A stretch of 64,000 nucleotides of DNA from an uncultured Oscillospiraceae bacterium. GTDB taxonomy: Bacteria > Bacillota > Clostridia > Oscillospirales > Oscillospiraceae. The stretch covers positions 1 to 64,000 of the forward strand of contig CAKTSA010000005.1 of assembly GCA_934597585.1 (NCBI GenBank), read 5' to 3'. The first letter of the stretch is position 1; the number at the start of each line of letters is the position of its first letter. Both the position numbers and the translations under genes were made by a program. Of the stretch, positions 14,626 through 23,709 are shown in pieces. The notes below the pieces were generated by a model. That model saw only the letters and a list, made by a program, of their open reading frames with translations. It was not told where the DNA came from and made no database searches.

Positions 14626-16434
14626 ATGTTTGACCAATCTCACATTCGAAATTTTTCCATTATCGCTCACATTGACCACGGCAAGTCCACGCTGGCGGAC
14701 CGGCTGCTGGAGAAGTGCGACGCCGTGCCGGAGCGGGAGATGGAGAACCAGCTGCTGGACAACATGGACCTGGAGCGGGAGCGGGGCATCACCATCAAAT
14801 CCCGGGCCGTCCAGATCTTCTACAAGGCCCAGGACGGCGAGACCTACGCCCTGAACCTGATCGACACCCCGGGCCACGTGGACTTTAACTACGAGGTCAG
14901 CCGCTCTCTGGCCGCCTGCGAGGGTGCGCTGCTGGTGGTGGACGCCACCCAGGGCGTGGAGGCCCAGACCCTGGCCAACACCTACCTGGCCATGGACCAC
15001 GATCTGGAGATCCTGCCCGTGTTCAACAAGATCGACCTGCCCGCCGCCGATCCCCTGAAGGCCAAGCAGGAGGTGGAGGACATCATCGGCCTGCCTGCCC
15101 TGGAGGCGCCGGAGATCTCCGCCAAGCTGGGCATCAACATCGACGCCGTCCTGGAGGACGTGGTGAACAACGTCCCCGCCCCCAAGGGCGACCCCAAGGC
15201 CCCCCTGCGGGCCCTGGTGTTCGACAGCCAGTATGACCCCTATGTGGGCGTGGTGGTGCTGTTCCGCATTATGGAGGGCACCATCCGCAAGGGTCAGACC
15301 GTCCGCATGATGGCCAGCGGCGCGGAGTACACCATTCTGGAGTGCGGCTATCTCAAGCCCCTGGGCAACGAGCCTACGGACTGCCTGCAGGCCGGCGAGG
15401 TGGGCTACTTCACCGCCAGCATCAAGAACGTGAAGGACACCCGCGTGGGCGACACCATCACCGACGCCGCCGAGCCCGCCACGGAGCCGCTGCCCGGCTA
15501 TCGCCCCGCCCAGTCTATGGTGTACTGCGGCATCTACACCGAGGACGGCAGCAAGTACCCCGACCTCCGGGACGCGCTGGAAAAGCTCCAGCTGAACGAT
15601 GCCTCCCTGACCTTTGAGCCGGAATCCTCCGTGGCCCTGGGCTTCGGCTTCCGCTGCGGCTTTTTGGGCATGCTCCACATGGAGATCATTCAGGAGCGGC
15701 TGGAGCGGGAGTTCAACCTGGATCTGGTCACCACCCTGCCCAGCGTCATCTACCACGTGTATAAGTCCGACGGCACCATGGTGAAGGTGGACAACCCCCA
15801 CAACTACCCCGACCCCGGCACCATCGAGCACGCCGAGGAGCCCTATGTGAAGGTGTCCATCATCACGCCCCAGGACTATGTGGGCAACATCATGCCCATG
15901 TGCCAGGACCGCCGGGGCGAGTTCAAGGACATGCAGTATCTGGACACCCACCTGGTGGAGCTGCACTATCAGATGCCCCTCAACGAGATCATCTACGACT
16001 TTTTTGATACCCTCAAGGCCAATACCAAGGGCTACGCCAGCCTGGACTACGAGCTCAGCGGCTACCGGCCCAGCGATCTGGTGAAGGTGGACCTGCTGCT
16101 CAACGGCGACGGCGTGGACGCCCTCAGCTTTATCGCCCACCGGGACAAGGCCTATGGCCGGGCCCGCCGCCTGTGCGAAAAGCTGAAGGAGAACATCCCC
16201 CGCCAGCTGTTCGAGGTGCCCATCCAGGCTGCCATCGGCGGCCGCATCATCGCCCGCGAGACCGTCAAGGCCATGCGCAAGGACGTGCTGGCCAAGTGCT
16301 ACGGCGGCGACATCACCCGCAAAAAGAAACTGCTGGAGAAGCAGAAAGAGGGCAAGAAAAAGATGCGCAACCTGGGCACCGTACAGGTCCCCACAGAGGC
16401 CTTCATGGCCGTCCTCAAGCTGGACAGCGAATGA
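14626..16434 (+). CDS. lepA: Elongation factor 4 (LepA), back-translocating GTPase
   Basis: 602 residues, the standard LepA length. GTPase motifs: G1 AHIDHGKST, effector-loop RGITIK, G3 DTPGH, G4 NKID. The C-terminal LepA-specific domain is present ([31 protein letters not shown]). It is a ribosome-associated translation factor acting in the cytoplasm and at the membrane. The ATG at 14626 ([21 protein letters not shown]) follows AAGGAGG. In-frame starts upstream lie within the repeat and are rejected. Confidence 0.97.
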   Translation: MFDQSHIRNFSIIAHIDHGKSTLADRLLEKCDAVPEREMENQLLDNMDLERERGITIKSRAVQIFYKAQDGETYALNLIDTPGHVDFNYEVSRSLAACEGALLVVDATQGVEAQTLANTYLAMDHDLEILPVFNKIDLPAADPLKAKQEVEDIIGLPALEAPEISAKLGINIDAVLEDVVNNVPAPKGDPKAPLRALVFDSQYDPYVGVVVLFRIMEGTIRKGQTVRMMASGAEYTILECGYLKPLGNEPTDCLQAGEVGYFTASIKNVKDTRVGDTITDAAEPATEPLPGYRPAQSMVYCGIYTEDGSKYPDLRDALEKLQLNDASLTFEPESSVALGFGFRCGFLGMLHMEIIQERLEREFNLDLVTTLPSVIYHVYKSDGTMVKVDNPHNYPDPGTIEHAEEPYVKVSIITPQDYVGNIMPMCQDRRGEFKDMQYLDTHLVELHYQMPLNEIIYDFFDTLKANTKGYASLDYELSGYRPSDLVKVDLLLNGDGVDALSFIAHRDKAYGRARRLCEKLKENIPRQLFEVPIQAAIGGRIIARETVKAMRKDVLAKCYGGDITRKKKLLEKQKEGKKKMRNLGTVQVPTEAFMAVLKLDSE

Positions 16435-16442
16435 GAAAGAAC

Positions 16443-16478
16443 ACAAAAAGAAGCACCCCGGCGGGGTGCTTCTTTTTT
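16443..16478. terminator. Bidirectional terminator between lepA and ridA
   Basis: The stem AAAAGAAGCACCCC / GGGGTGCTTCTTTT with loop GGC carries an A-tract before and a T-tract after, between convergent genes. Confidence 0.9.
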
Positions 16479-16507
16479 GTGCTTTTGTGCTTTTGTGCTG
16501 CTGCGAT

Positions 16508-16888
16508 TTACTTCACGCAGATGGTCTCGATCTCCACCAGCGCACCCTTGGGCAGGGCGCCGACTTCCACGGCGGAGCGGGCGGGGTACTGGCCCTCGGT
16601 AAAGAACTCGGCGTACACGGCGTTCATGGCGGCGAAATCGCCCATGTTCTGCAGGAACACGGTGGTCTTCACCACGTTGTCCATGGTCAGGCCGGCCTCG
16701 GTCAGGATGGCCTTGATGTTGGTCAGCACCTGGCGGGTCTGCTCGGTGATGCCGCCGGGAACGAACTCGCCGGTGGCGGGATCGAAGGGCACCTGGCCGG
16801 AGGTGACAACGAAAGTGCCGCAGTCGATGGCCTGGGAGTAGGGGCCGATGGCGGCGGGGGCGTTGGTGGTGGAAATGATCTTCTTCAT
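16508..16888 (-). CDS. ridA: RidA family enamine/imine deaminase
   Basis: 126 residues, the classic RidA/YjgF/UK114 length. RidA hydrolyses reactive 2-aminoacrylate and related enamines formed by PLP enzymes. Family signatures: AIGPYSQAI near the N-terminus, [11 protein letters not shown], and the C-terminal [20 protein letters not shown] with the substrate-binding Arg and Glu. The ATG follows AAGGAGG. It is monocistronic. Confidence 0.95.
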   Translation of the reverse strand: MKKIISTTNAPAAIGPYSQAIDCGTFVVTSGQVPFDPATGEFVPGGITEQTRQVLTNIKAILTEAGLTMDNVVKTTVFLQNMGDFAAMNAVYAEFFTEGQYPARSAVEVGALPKGALVEIETICVK

Positions 16889-16921
16889 GGGAACATCCTC
16901 CTTATTTGTTACGGTACGTCC

Positions 16922-16950
16922 ATGGTACACCAACCGGGCAAAAATGTCAA
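16922..16950 (-). promoter_or_regulatory. Promoter of ridA
   Basis: Minus strand TTGACA (16945-16950), 17-bp spacer, TACCAT (16922-16927). A TATACT at 16978-16983 on the plus strand may be the -10 of the ABC operon, but no good -35 accompanies it. Confidence 0.7.
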
Positions 16951-17036
16951 CGAGGAACCAATCCTCCCCCGGTGCCGTATACTGATGCAGGGAGAGCTTT
17001 CTCCCGCAAGGTTTTATGCAGAAGAGGGAGGCGCAT

Positions 17037-17801
17037 ATGAACCATATCATTTCCATCCGGGACGCCGCCCTGACGTATCAGGCCCGCAACGGCGAGGTGG
17101 AGGCCCTGGGCGGCGTATCCTTCGACGTGGCGGAGGGGGAATTCGTCAGCATCGTGGGGCCCTCCGGCTGCGGCAAATCCACGCTGCTGGGGGTGCTGGC
17201 GGGGCTGGAGACCCTGGACGGCGGCACGGTAGCGCTGTACGGCCAGCCCATCGCAGGGGCCAGCGGACAGATGGGCTTCATGCCCCAGCGGGATCAGCTG
17301 TTTGAATGGCGCTCCATCCGGGACAATGTGATGCTGGGGCTGCAGATCCGGCGGGACCGGGACCCGGACCACCACGCCCACGTGGAGACGCTTCTAAAGC
17401 GCTACGACCTGTCGGAATTCGCCGCCAAGCGGCCCGACCAGCTGTCCGGCGGCATGCGTCAGCGCTGCGCCCTGATCCGCACCCTGGCCACGGGGCCGGA
17501 TATCCTGCTGCTGGATGAACCCTTCTCCGCCCTGGACTATCAGACCCGGCTGGCGGTGTCTGGCGACATCTGGCGCATCATCCGTTCCGAGGGCAAGACC
17601 GCCCTGCTGGTGACCCATGATATCTCCGAGGCCGTCAGCATGTCGGACCGGGTGGTGGTGCTGTCCCGGCGGCCCGCCACGGTGAAGGCGGTGTTTGACA
17701 TGGGGGAGCTGCGGCAGCTGGATCCCATGAAGCGGCGGGAGAGCCCCGCCTTTCCCCGGTATTTCGACGCCATATGGAAGGAGCTGGAGCTGCGTGAATG
17801 A
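17037..17801 (+). CDS. ABC transporter ATP-binding protein (nitrate/sulfonate/taurine type)
   Basis: 254 residues. Walker [11 protein letters not shown]-loop [11 protein letters not shown], signature [15 protein letters not shown], Walker [13 protein letters not shown] and H-loop LVTHDISEA identify the ABC ATPase. The Q-loop and signature resemble SsuB/TauB/ThiZ-like importers. It powers uptake with the permease and lipoprotein encoded next. The ATG at 17037 follows GAGGGAGG. Its end overlaps the permease start by 8 bases. Confidence 0.93.
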   Translation: MNHIISIRDAALTYQARNGEVEALGGVSFDVAEGEFVSIVGPSGCGKSTLLGVLAGLETLDGGTVALYGQPIAGASGQMGFMPQRDQLFEWRSIRDNVMLGLQIRRDRDPDHHAHVETLLKRYDLSEFAAKRPDQLSGGMRQRCALIRTLATGPDILLLDEPFSALDYQTRLAVSGDIWRIIRSEGKTALLVTHDISEAVSMSDRVVVLSRRPATVKAVFDMGELRQLDPMKRRESPAFPRYFDAIWKELELRE

Positions 17802-18609
17802 AACGGCCCTGTCGCCCAAGCGGGCGCTGTATCTGCGCCGGGAGCGGCGGCAAAGCCGCCGGGTGCGGCTGTGGCAGCTGGCGATCCTGGTGGGCTTTTT
17901 CGCCTTCTGGGAGCTCAGCTGCCGGGTGGGACTCAGCGATGGGTTCCTGGTCAGCAGTCCCAGCCGCATCGCGGCCACATTTCTGAACCTGTGCCGGTCC
18001 GGCGACGTGCTGGTCCACGTGGGGGTCTCCTGCTGGGAGACGGCCATCGGCTTCCTGCTGGGCACCGCCGCGGGGACGGTGGTGGCCGTGGCCATGTGGT
18101 GGTGGCCCACCCTGAGCCGGGTGCTGGACCCGTATCTGGTGGTGCTCAACGCCCTGCCGAAAACGGCGCTGGGCCCCATCTTCATCGTGTGGATGGGCGC
18201 CGGGACCGGGGCCATCATCGTCATGACCCTGGCCATCTCGCTGATCGTCACCATTCTCAACATGTACGAGGGCTTCCGTGCCACGGATGCCCAGAAGACC
18301 CGGCTGATGGCCGCCATGGGCGCCAGCCGCTGGCAACTCCTGTGGATGCTGGTGTTTCCCGCCAACTATGCCACGCTGCTGAACACCCTGAAGGTCAATG
18401 TGGGCCTCTCCTGGGTGGGCGTTATCATGGGCGAGTTCCTTGTCTCACGCTCCGGGTTGGGGTATCTGATCGTCTACGGCTCCCAGGTGTTCAACATGGA
18501 CCTGGTGATGACCAGCGTCCTGCTGCTGCTGGTGGCCGCGGTGGTCATGTACCGGCTGGTGCTGTGGGTGGAAAAAATACTGTATCATTTATTGGGGGTA
18601 AAAGCATGA
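17794..18609 (+). CDS. ABC transporter permease (nitrate/sulfonate/taurine type)
   Basis: 271 residues with about six membrane segments and the binding-protein-dependent inner-membrane motif EGFRATDAQKTRLMAAMGAS, which docks the ATPase. It starts at a GTG inside the end of the ATPase gene, with GGAG at a usable distance, consistent with coupled translation. It overlaps the binding-protein gene by ATGA. Confidence 0.9.
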   Translation: MNETALSPKRALYLRRERRQSRRVRLWQLAILVGFFAFWELSCRVGLSDGFLVSSPSRIAATFLNLCRSGDVLVHVGVSCWETAIGFLLGTAAGTVVAVAMWWWPTLSRVLDPYLVVLNALPKTALGPIFIVWMGAGTGAIIVMTLAISLIVTILNMYEGFRATDAQKTRLMAAMGASRWQLLWMLVFPANYATLLNTLKVNVGLSWVGVIMGEFLVSRSGLGYLIVYGSQVFNMDLVMTSVLLLLVAAVVMYRLVLWVEKILYHLLGVKA

Positions 18610-19604
18610 AAAAGATCATCGCGCCTGTGCTCTGCGCCCTGTTGCTGCTGCCGCTGCTGTGCGGCTGCGGCGCGGGGACGGCGGAAGCGGAGCTGACCAC
18701 GGTACGCCTGAACGAAGTGACCCACTCGGTGTTCTACGCGCCCCAGTATGTGGCGCTGGAAAAGGGCTTCTTCCGGGAGGAGGGCCTGGCCATTGAGCTG
18801 ACCAACGGCGGCGGGGCCGACAAGGTGATGACCGCCGTGGTGTCGGGCCAGAGCGACATCGGCCTGGCCGGGCCGGAGAGCTGCGTCTACATTTACAACC
18901 AGGGCAAGGACGACTATCCGGTGGTGTTCGGCCAGCTGACGGCCTGCGACGGCGCGTTCCTCATGGGCCGGGAGGATGTGCCCTTTGACTGGGAGGACCT
19001 GCGGGGCAAAACCATCATCGGTGGCCGGAAGGGCGGCGTGCCGGAGATGACGCTGGAGTACGTGCTGCGGCAGCACGGCCTGGAGCCCCAGGTGGACGTG
19101 ACCGTGGACACCAGCGTGCAGTTCAACATGATGGCCGGTGCCTTTACCGGCGGCCAGGGGGACTATGTGACGCTGTTCGAGCCCGCCGCCACCCAGGTGG
19201 TCGCCTCCGGCGAGGGGTATATCCTCTGCTCCATCGGGGCGGAGAGCGGCGCCATCCCCTACACCGCCTATTTCGCATCCCAGAGCTATCTCCGGGACCA
19301 TGACGAGGTGATCGCCGCCTTCTGCCGGGCCATTGCCAAGGCGCTGGATTGGGTGGATTCCCACACCGACCGTGAGGTGGCCGAGGCCATCATCGCCCAG
19401 TTCCCCGACACCAGCCTTGACACGCTGGAGGCCGTTACCGCCCGCCACCGCCAGATCGGCGCGTGGAACACGCCCCTGACCATGGAAAAGGCCACCCTGG
19501 AGCGGCTGGAGACCGTCATGACCCAGGCGGGGGAGCTGACGGAGGCGGAATGGGTGGACTTCGACAAGCTGGTGGATAACCACTGGGCGGCGGAGGCGCG
19601 ATAA
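18606..19604 (+). CDS. ABC transporter substrate-binding lipoprotein (NMT1/SsuA-like)
   Basis: 332 residues. A lipoprotein signal (MKKIIAPVLCALLLLPLLCGCG) is followed by an NMT1/THI5/SsuA-like periplasmic-binding fold: VFYAPQYVALEKGFFREEGL, GQSDIGLAGPE and LRGKTIIGGRKGGVPEMTLEY. Relatives bind sulfonates, nitrate, bicarbonate or thiamine precursors. The ligand here cannot be assigned, and no adjacent sulfonate or thiamine enzyme helps. It is anchored to the outer face of the membrane. Confidence 0.88.
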   Translation: MKKIIAPVLCALLLLPLLCGCGAGTAEAELTTVRLNEVTHSVFYAPQYVALEKGFFREEGLAIELTNGGGADKVMTAVVSGQSDIGLAGPESCVYIYNQGKDDYPVVFGQLTACDGAFLMGREDVPFDWEDLRGKTIIGGRKGGVPEMTLEYVLRQHGLEPQVDVTVDTSVQFNMMAGAFTGGQGDYVTLFEPAATQVVASGEGYILCSIGAESGAIPYTAYFASQSYLRDHDEVIAAFCRAIAKALDWVDSHTDREVAEAIIAQFPDTSLDTLEAVTARHRQIGAWNTPLTMEKATLERLETVMTQAGELTEAEWVDFDKLVDNHWAAEAR

Positions 19605-19653
19605 AATAAGCAAAGAAACACTGCCTGCGGGCAGTGCTTCTTTGCTTATTTTT
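19604..19653. terminator. Bidirectional terminator
   Basis: A long imperfect hairpin AATAAGCAAAGAAACACTGCC / GGCAGTGCTTCTTTGCTTATT with T-tract, shared by the convergent ABC operon and the surface-protein gene. Confidence 0.85.
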
Positions 19654-19655
19654 GA

Positions 19656-22600
19656 TTATTTCCGTTTCTTGCCGACGAGCCATGTGCCGCCGGCGAGGCT
19701 CAGGAGGGCCATAGCGCCGTACAGGGCCACGCCGGGGTCGCCGGTCTGGCCGGATTTGACGGTTTTGGCGTCATCCTTTTTCCCGTCGTCCTTCTTGCCG
19801 CTGAAGGGGAAGCCGCCGCCGGTGCCGGAGGTGAGCCGGGAGGTCACGGTGTCCTTCTGTCCGATCTCCTGGGTGGTTTTGGCGTCCTTATAGTACTTGC
19901 CGCAGTCGGGGCAGTACCAGTACTCGATGTTGCCCTCGGCGAAGGTGGTGGCCGCCTTGGCGGGTTCGTGCTTCAGGTTGCCGTCGTGGTTATTGGGGGC
20001 GGTGCTGCCGTATTCTCCGCCGCAGGTGGTGCACTTGGCCTTGGCGGTGCAGGTAGCGGTACCGCCGGAGCAGTTCACCGTTTCCGTGTGGCTGGTGTCA
20101 CGCTTGCAGGTGCGGGTGTGGGTGTCGTTGCCGTTGGGCTTCCATGCGTTCCAATCGTGGTTGGCGGGGTTCGTTTCGCCATACGCCTTGCCGCAGTCCT
20201 TGCAGACCGCCTTTTCAGTGCAGGTAGCCGTACCGCCGGTGTGCTGGGCATAGCCAGCTTTCTCTGTATTATTGTCCTTCACATCGCAGTAGTCGTTGGC
20301 GCACTCGTGCCAGTGATGCGTCGCGTCGGATGCCCACTCAGTCTTCCAGCTGTGGCCGGTGGCGTCGATCCGCCCATCTTTTGTCGCGCTGCATACTTGA
20401 CAGGTATATCTCTTTATGCCCGCGGTCAGGCAGGTGGCGGGTTTCGTTACCGTGCCGCTGTCCCAATCATGAGCGTCCTCGTCAACCGCCTGACAGCTGG
20501 AGCAGGTACGGATGTGGGTATCGGTATCGGCGTCGTTGGGTGTCCACTCGCCCCAGGTGTGGGTATGGTCATTGGTCTGCCAGGTGAATCCGGGCAGAAT
20601 CATGTTGTTCCCCTCCTTGGACACGCTGTCCCACGGGTCAGTTCCGGTGCGTTCGCCAGCCTTGAGCGCCGCCAGCACCGTGCCGTCGGCGAAGGCCCTG
20701 GCGGGCTTGGCTGTTGCTTCGGCATCTTCCCTTGTGCCTTCCAGATAGTAGCAGTTCTGAATCTGAACAGGGCCGTCGCCGCCGCCAACGATTCCGCGGA
20801 CTGTTTCTTTCTCATATTTAGGGTCCAAAGCTTTAACGCTGCCCGCATTGTAGCAGTTATAGACAGAAACCGAGCCGTTGGCCGCCCCTACGATACCGCC
20901 GAGTATGCGGCTGTAGCCCTCAACTTCCCCCACGTTATAGCAATCATAGATCTTCACATTTGTGCCTACTCCGACGATGCCGCCGCCATTACTACCGTCG
21001 CCTTTACGGACCAAACCGGCGTTATAGCAGCCGGTAACCGTCAGATCGGAAGCAAAACCGACGATACCGCCGCCAGGCTTCGATCCATGAGCAATTACCG
21101 CACACAGGTTTCCGCAGTTTTCGATGGTGCCGCCGACAGCATAGCCAACGATACCGCCAGCCCTGTCGCAAGCTCTTCCGTCTACCAACCCAGCCACTGT
21201 CAGATTCTTAATAGTGGCATCTTTCGTATAACCGAACAGACCGCTCACAGAAACATCTACATATAGTCCGCTGATGGTATGACCCTGCCCGTCAAAGGTA
21301 CCGGAATATGCCTTCATTTCGTCATAGCCAGATGCATATCCGATCGGCTTCCATTCCTCGTTGTTCAGGTCGATGTTCGCCGTCAGCTTGGCGCAGGCGG
21401 CGGTGTTCTGGGGCGGCAGAACCGCATTCTGATTGTTGGTCTGGGCGCCGTTGACGATCTGCCGGAACAGCTTCAGCTGGTCGGCAGTGCCGATCTGATA
21501 GGGGGACTCCTTGGTGCCGAGGCCGTCCATACGGACGGTTTGGAAGTCGTCTCCCCCGCTCACAAGCTGAAGCGCGTAATCCATCGACACACCCTTGTCG
21601 ACCTGCGCGTTGTCGCTTCTGATGAACAGGGGCACCTGCCACGGGTAGCTGGCGTCATTTGTCCCGTAAATGCCGCTGCCGCTGCGGGCCGCTTCGCAGC
21701 CGGTGATGCGGGCGTTTCCGCTCATAGCCAGCTGGCAGCCGGAGCCCATGTACACGCCGCCGCCGAGACCGGCGACGTTGTCGGGCGTATCCGCGGCCTT
21801 GCAGCCGGTGATGCTGCCGCCGGACATGGTAAACATGGTGGGTGCAATGCCGGTGTTAGCCTGCCGCAGCTCAACGCCGCCGCCCAACAGGGCCTCGCAG
21901 TCGGTGATGCTGCCGTTGGTCATGGTAAAGGTACCGCTGCTTTGTATATTCACACCGCCGCCGTTCACGGCTTTACAGCCGGTGATGGTACCGCCGGTCA
22001 TCTCGAACGCGGAAAGGGTAGTCGAGCCCGCGAGCATAGCGCCCACACTTACACCGCCGCCGGTGCCGCCGTAAGTATCGCCGGCCTTACAGTCGGAGAT
22101 GCTGCCGCCGGACATGATGAACACGGGCTTGCGGTCCTCAGACGTACTCCCGGGGCCGTAGCCCTCTGTTACCACGCCGCCGCCCTCAGTAAGGGCTGTG
22201 CAGCCGGTGATGGAGCCGCCGGTCATGGTAAAGAGGCAGTTATCCCCCACACATACACCGCCGCCAATCCTGGCCGCGCAGTTCTCGATCTTCGCGCCGC
22301 CCTCCAGCGTGAAATAGGAAGAGATTATTGTGCGCTGTGGATCATTCTTCTCATAGGGGGCACAGCTGTATTGCACCAGCACGCCGCCTCCAACGAATGA
22401 CGGCATTCCAGTAGCTGTACCGCAGCCGGAGATCACGGCCTTGCCGCCCATCGTGAAGGTGCTGGCGCACACCCATACGCCCATCTGCCTCTGATTTTCG
22501 ATTCTGCCGCCGGTCATAGCCGCCGTGCCCCGCAGGATGGCTATGCCGGTCATATCAGGAATGCCGTTGATCTCGCCCGAATACGAATTGGTAATGGTGC

Positions 22601-23291
22601 CGCCGGTCATGGTCAGCGTGCCGCCACCGGTCACAAATATCGCGACGTCGTTCACACCCGTCATTTCCAGCCTGCCGGTGGCCGCTTCGCTGCCATCCGT
22701 CAGCGTCAGCTGGCCGCTCTGACTGCCCTGAAATTCGACCAGAATGCCGATCGGGTAATTTTTCGTGAAGCTGGTGTTACGGCCGTATGTTGTTATCGAA
22801 ATTTGTCTAGGATTCGCAAACTTCAGCGTAAAGCCGTTCAGATCCAGCGTGACAGCGCGGGTGACGGTCAATGTGCCGTCGAAGACAATGTTCGCCGTCA
22901 GCTTGACGGTGGTGACAGTATAATCTTTAATGGCCGCAGTCAGCTCCTCCGCGGTGCTGACCGCTTTTTCCGCGGCGTTGGTCAGGGTATTCTCGCCCTC
23001 GCCGTTCAGCAGGGCCGGGGTATTTTCGCCCTCGGCTTCCAGCTGGGGTTCCGGGTTTGCTTCCGGCTGCTGTTCCGGCTGCTGGGGCTGTTCCGGTTCC
23101 TCCGGCTGGGCCTTCTGCTGCTCCTGCTGGGGCTCCTCCGCTGTGGCGCCGGTTCCGGCGGCTTCACCGCCGGACGCGCCCGCCGCCGCGGGCGCGTTGT
23201 CAACGCCCTCCTCCGCCGCAAAGGCCGCCGCAGGCAGCAGCGTCAGCGCCAGGCACAGGGCCAGCAGAATGCTGATGATCCGTCGTTTCAT
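19656..23291 (-). CDS. Large secreted beta-helix surface protein with GLUG repeats and C-terminal wall-sorting-like tail
   Basis: 1211 residues. Order: signal peptide (1-25, ending AAAFA); a Pro/Gln/Glu-rich linker (about 45-90); a right-handed beta-helix of repeated GGTITGC / GGSITGCKA turns with Cys and GGGV motifs (about 130-570); GLUG-like repeats (about 650-860, GGIVGYAVGGTIENCGN, GGGIVGFASDLTVTGCYNAG); Cys/His/Trp modules (about 900-1130, HTWGEWTPN, CSSCQ, CQVCSATKDG, repeated GGTATCT..C..CG); and a tail with QTGD (about 1182-1185), a hydrophobic stretch and KKRK. The tail resembles a sortase signal, but without LPxTG. Probably an adhesin or matrix protein on the cell surface; ligand unknown. 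AAGGAGG precedes the ATG. Confidence 0.85.
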   Translation of the reverse strand: MKRRIISILLALCLALTLLPAAAFAAEEGVDNAPAAAGASGGEAAGTGATAEEPQQEQQKAQPEEPEQPQQPEQQPEANPEPQLEAEGENTPALLNGEGENTLTNAAEKAVSTAEELTAAIKDYTVTTVKLTANIVFDGTLTVTRAVTLDLNGFTLKFANPRQISITTYGRNTSFTKNYPIGILVEFQGSQSGQLTLTDGSEAATGRLEMTGVNDVAIFVTGGGTLTMTGGTITNSYSGEINGIPDMTGIAILRGTAAMTGGRIENQRQMGVWVCASTFTMGGKAVISGCGTATGMPSFVGGGVLVQYSCAPYEKNDPQRTIISSYFTLEGGAKIENCAARIGGGVCVGDNCLFTMTGGSITGCTALTEGGGVVTEGYGPGSTSEDRKPVFIMSGGSISDCKAGDTYGGTGGGVSVGAMLAGSTTLSAFEMTGGTITGCKAVNGGGVNIQSSGTFTMTNGSITDCEALLGGGVELRQANTGIAPTMFTMSGGSITGCKAADTPDNVAGLGGGVYMGSGCQLAMSGNARITGCEAARSGSGIYGTNDASYPWQVPLFIRSDNAQVDKGVSMDYALQLVSGGDDFQTVRMDGLGTKESPYQIGTADQLKLFRQIVNGAQTNNQNAVLPPQNTAACAKLTANIDLNNEEWKPIGYASGYDEMKAYSGTFDGQGHTISGLYVDVSVSGLFGYTKDATIKNLTVAGLVDGRACDRAGGIVGYAVGGTIENCGNLCAVIAHGSKPGGGIVGFASDLTVTGCYNAGLVRKGDGSNGGGIVGVGTNVKIYDCYNVGEVEGYSRILGGIVGAANGSVSVYNCYNAGSVKALDPKYEKETVRGIVGGGDGPVQIQNCYYLEGTREDAEATAKPARAFADGTVLAALKAGERTGTDPWDSVSKEGNNMILPGFTWQTNDHTHTWGEWTPNDADTDTHIRTCSSCQAVDEDAHDWDSGTVTKPATCLTAGIKRYTCQVCSATKDGRIDATGHSWKTEWASDATHHWHECANDYCDVKDNNTEKAGYAQHTGGTATCTEKAVCKDCGKAYGETNPANHDWNAWKPNGNDTHTRTCKRDTSHTETVNCSGGTATCTAKAKCTTCGGEYGSTAPNNHDGNLKHEPAKAATTFAEGNIEYWYCPDCGKYYKDAKTTQEIGQKDTVTSRLTSGTGGGFPFSGKKDDGKKDDAKTVKSGQTGDPGVALYGAMALLSLAGGTWLVGKKRK

Positions 23292-23402
23292 GTGTCGTCC
23301 TCCTTGTCGTTTTCCCGCGGCCCGTGCCGCAGGGTCTTGTCCCTCTATCCTTATCGGAATATCGTCCGTCTTCTGCGTGGCACACGTGCCATTCTATACT
23401 AT

Positions 23403-23431
23403 ATTTTACCACACTCCCCGCCCAAAGGCAA
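23403..23431 (-). promoter_or_regulatory. Promoter of the beta-helix surface protein gene
   Basis: Minus strand TTGCCT (23426-23431), 17-bp spacer, TAAAAT (23403-23408) with TGG extended -10. Confidence 0.6.
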
Positions 23432-23586
23432 GCACTGTTTGCCGCCCCGCCACGGCGGCTGCCGCATTTTTCCTTTTTTGGAACATTTTCCCTGCCCGGG
23501 GTGTCTTTTACAGGGGGACCACCGCCTAAATATGGTGGTTATCTGACAAAACTCCCCAATTTTTTGTGTTTTTTTCGTATTTTTTG

Positions 23587-23615
23587 TAGACAAGGGCGGC
23601 GCCGGATGCTATACT
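23587..23615 (+). promoter_or_regulatory. Promoter of the dockerin-cohesin gene pair
   Basis: TAGACA (23587-23592), 17-bp spacer, TATACT (23610-23615) with TGC extended -10. The leader to the ATG is about 90 bases. Confidence 0.75.
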
Positions 23616-23709
23616 GACTTTGAATATATTATGTAAAGCGGTGGAAAGGGTTTTTGCCGTTCCGGCTTTGCATTGTCTGCGGATTCTGACGAAGAGTGAG
23701 GAAAACGGT

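Noticed and set aside
21700..22700. Regular spacing of CCGCCGGTCATGGTA-type words as a possible CRISPR-like array
   Set aside because: They are codons of the GGTITGC/GGSITGC beta-helix turns in one long open frame; spacers are coding and variable in length.
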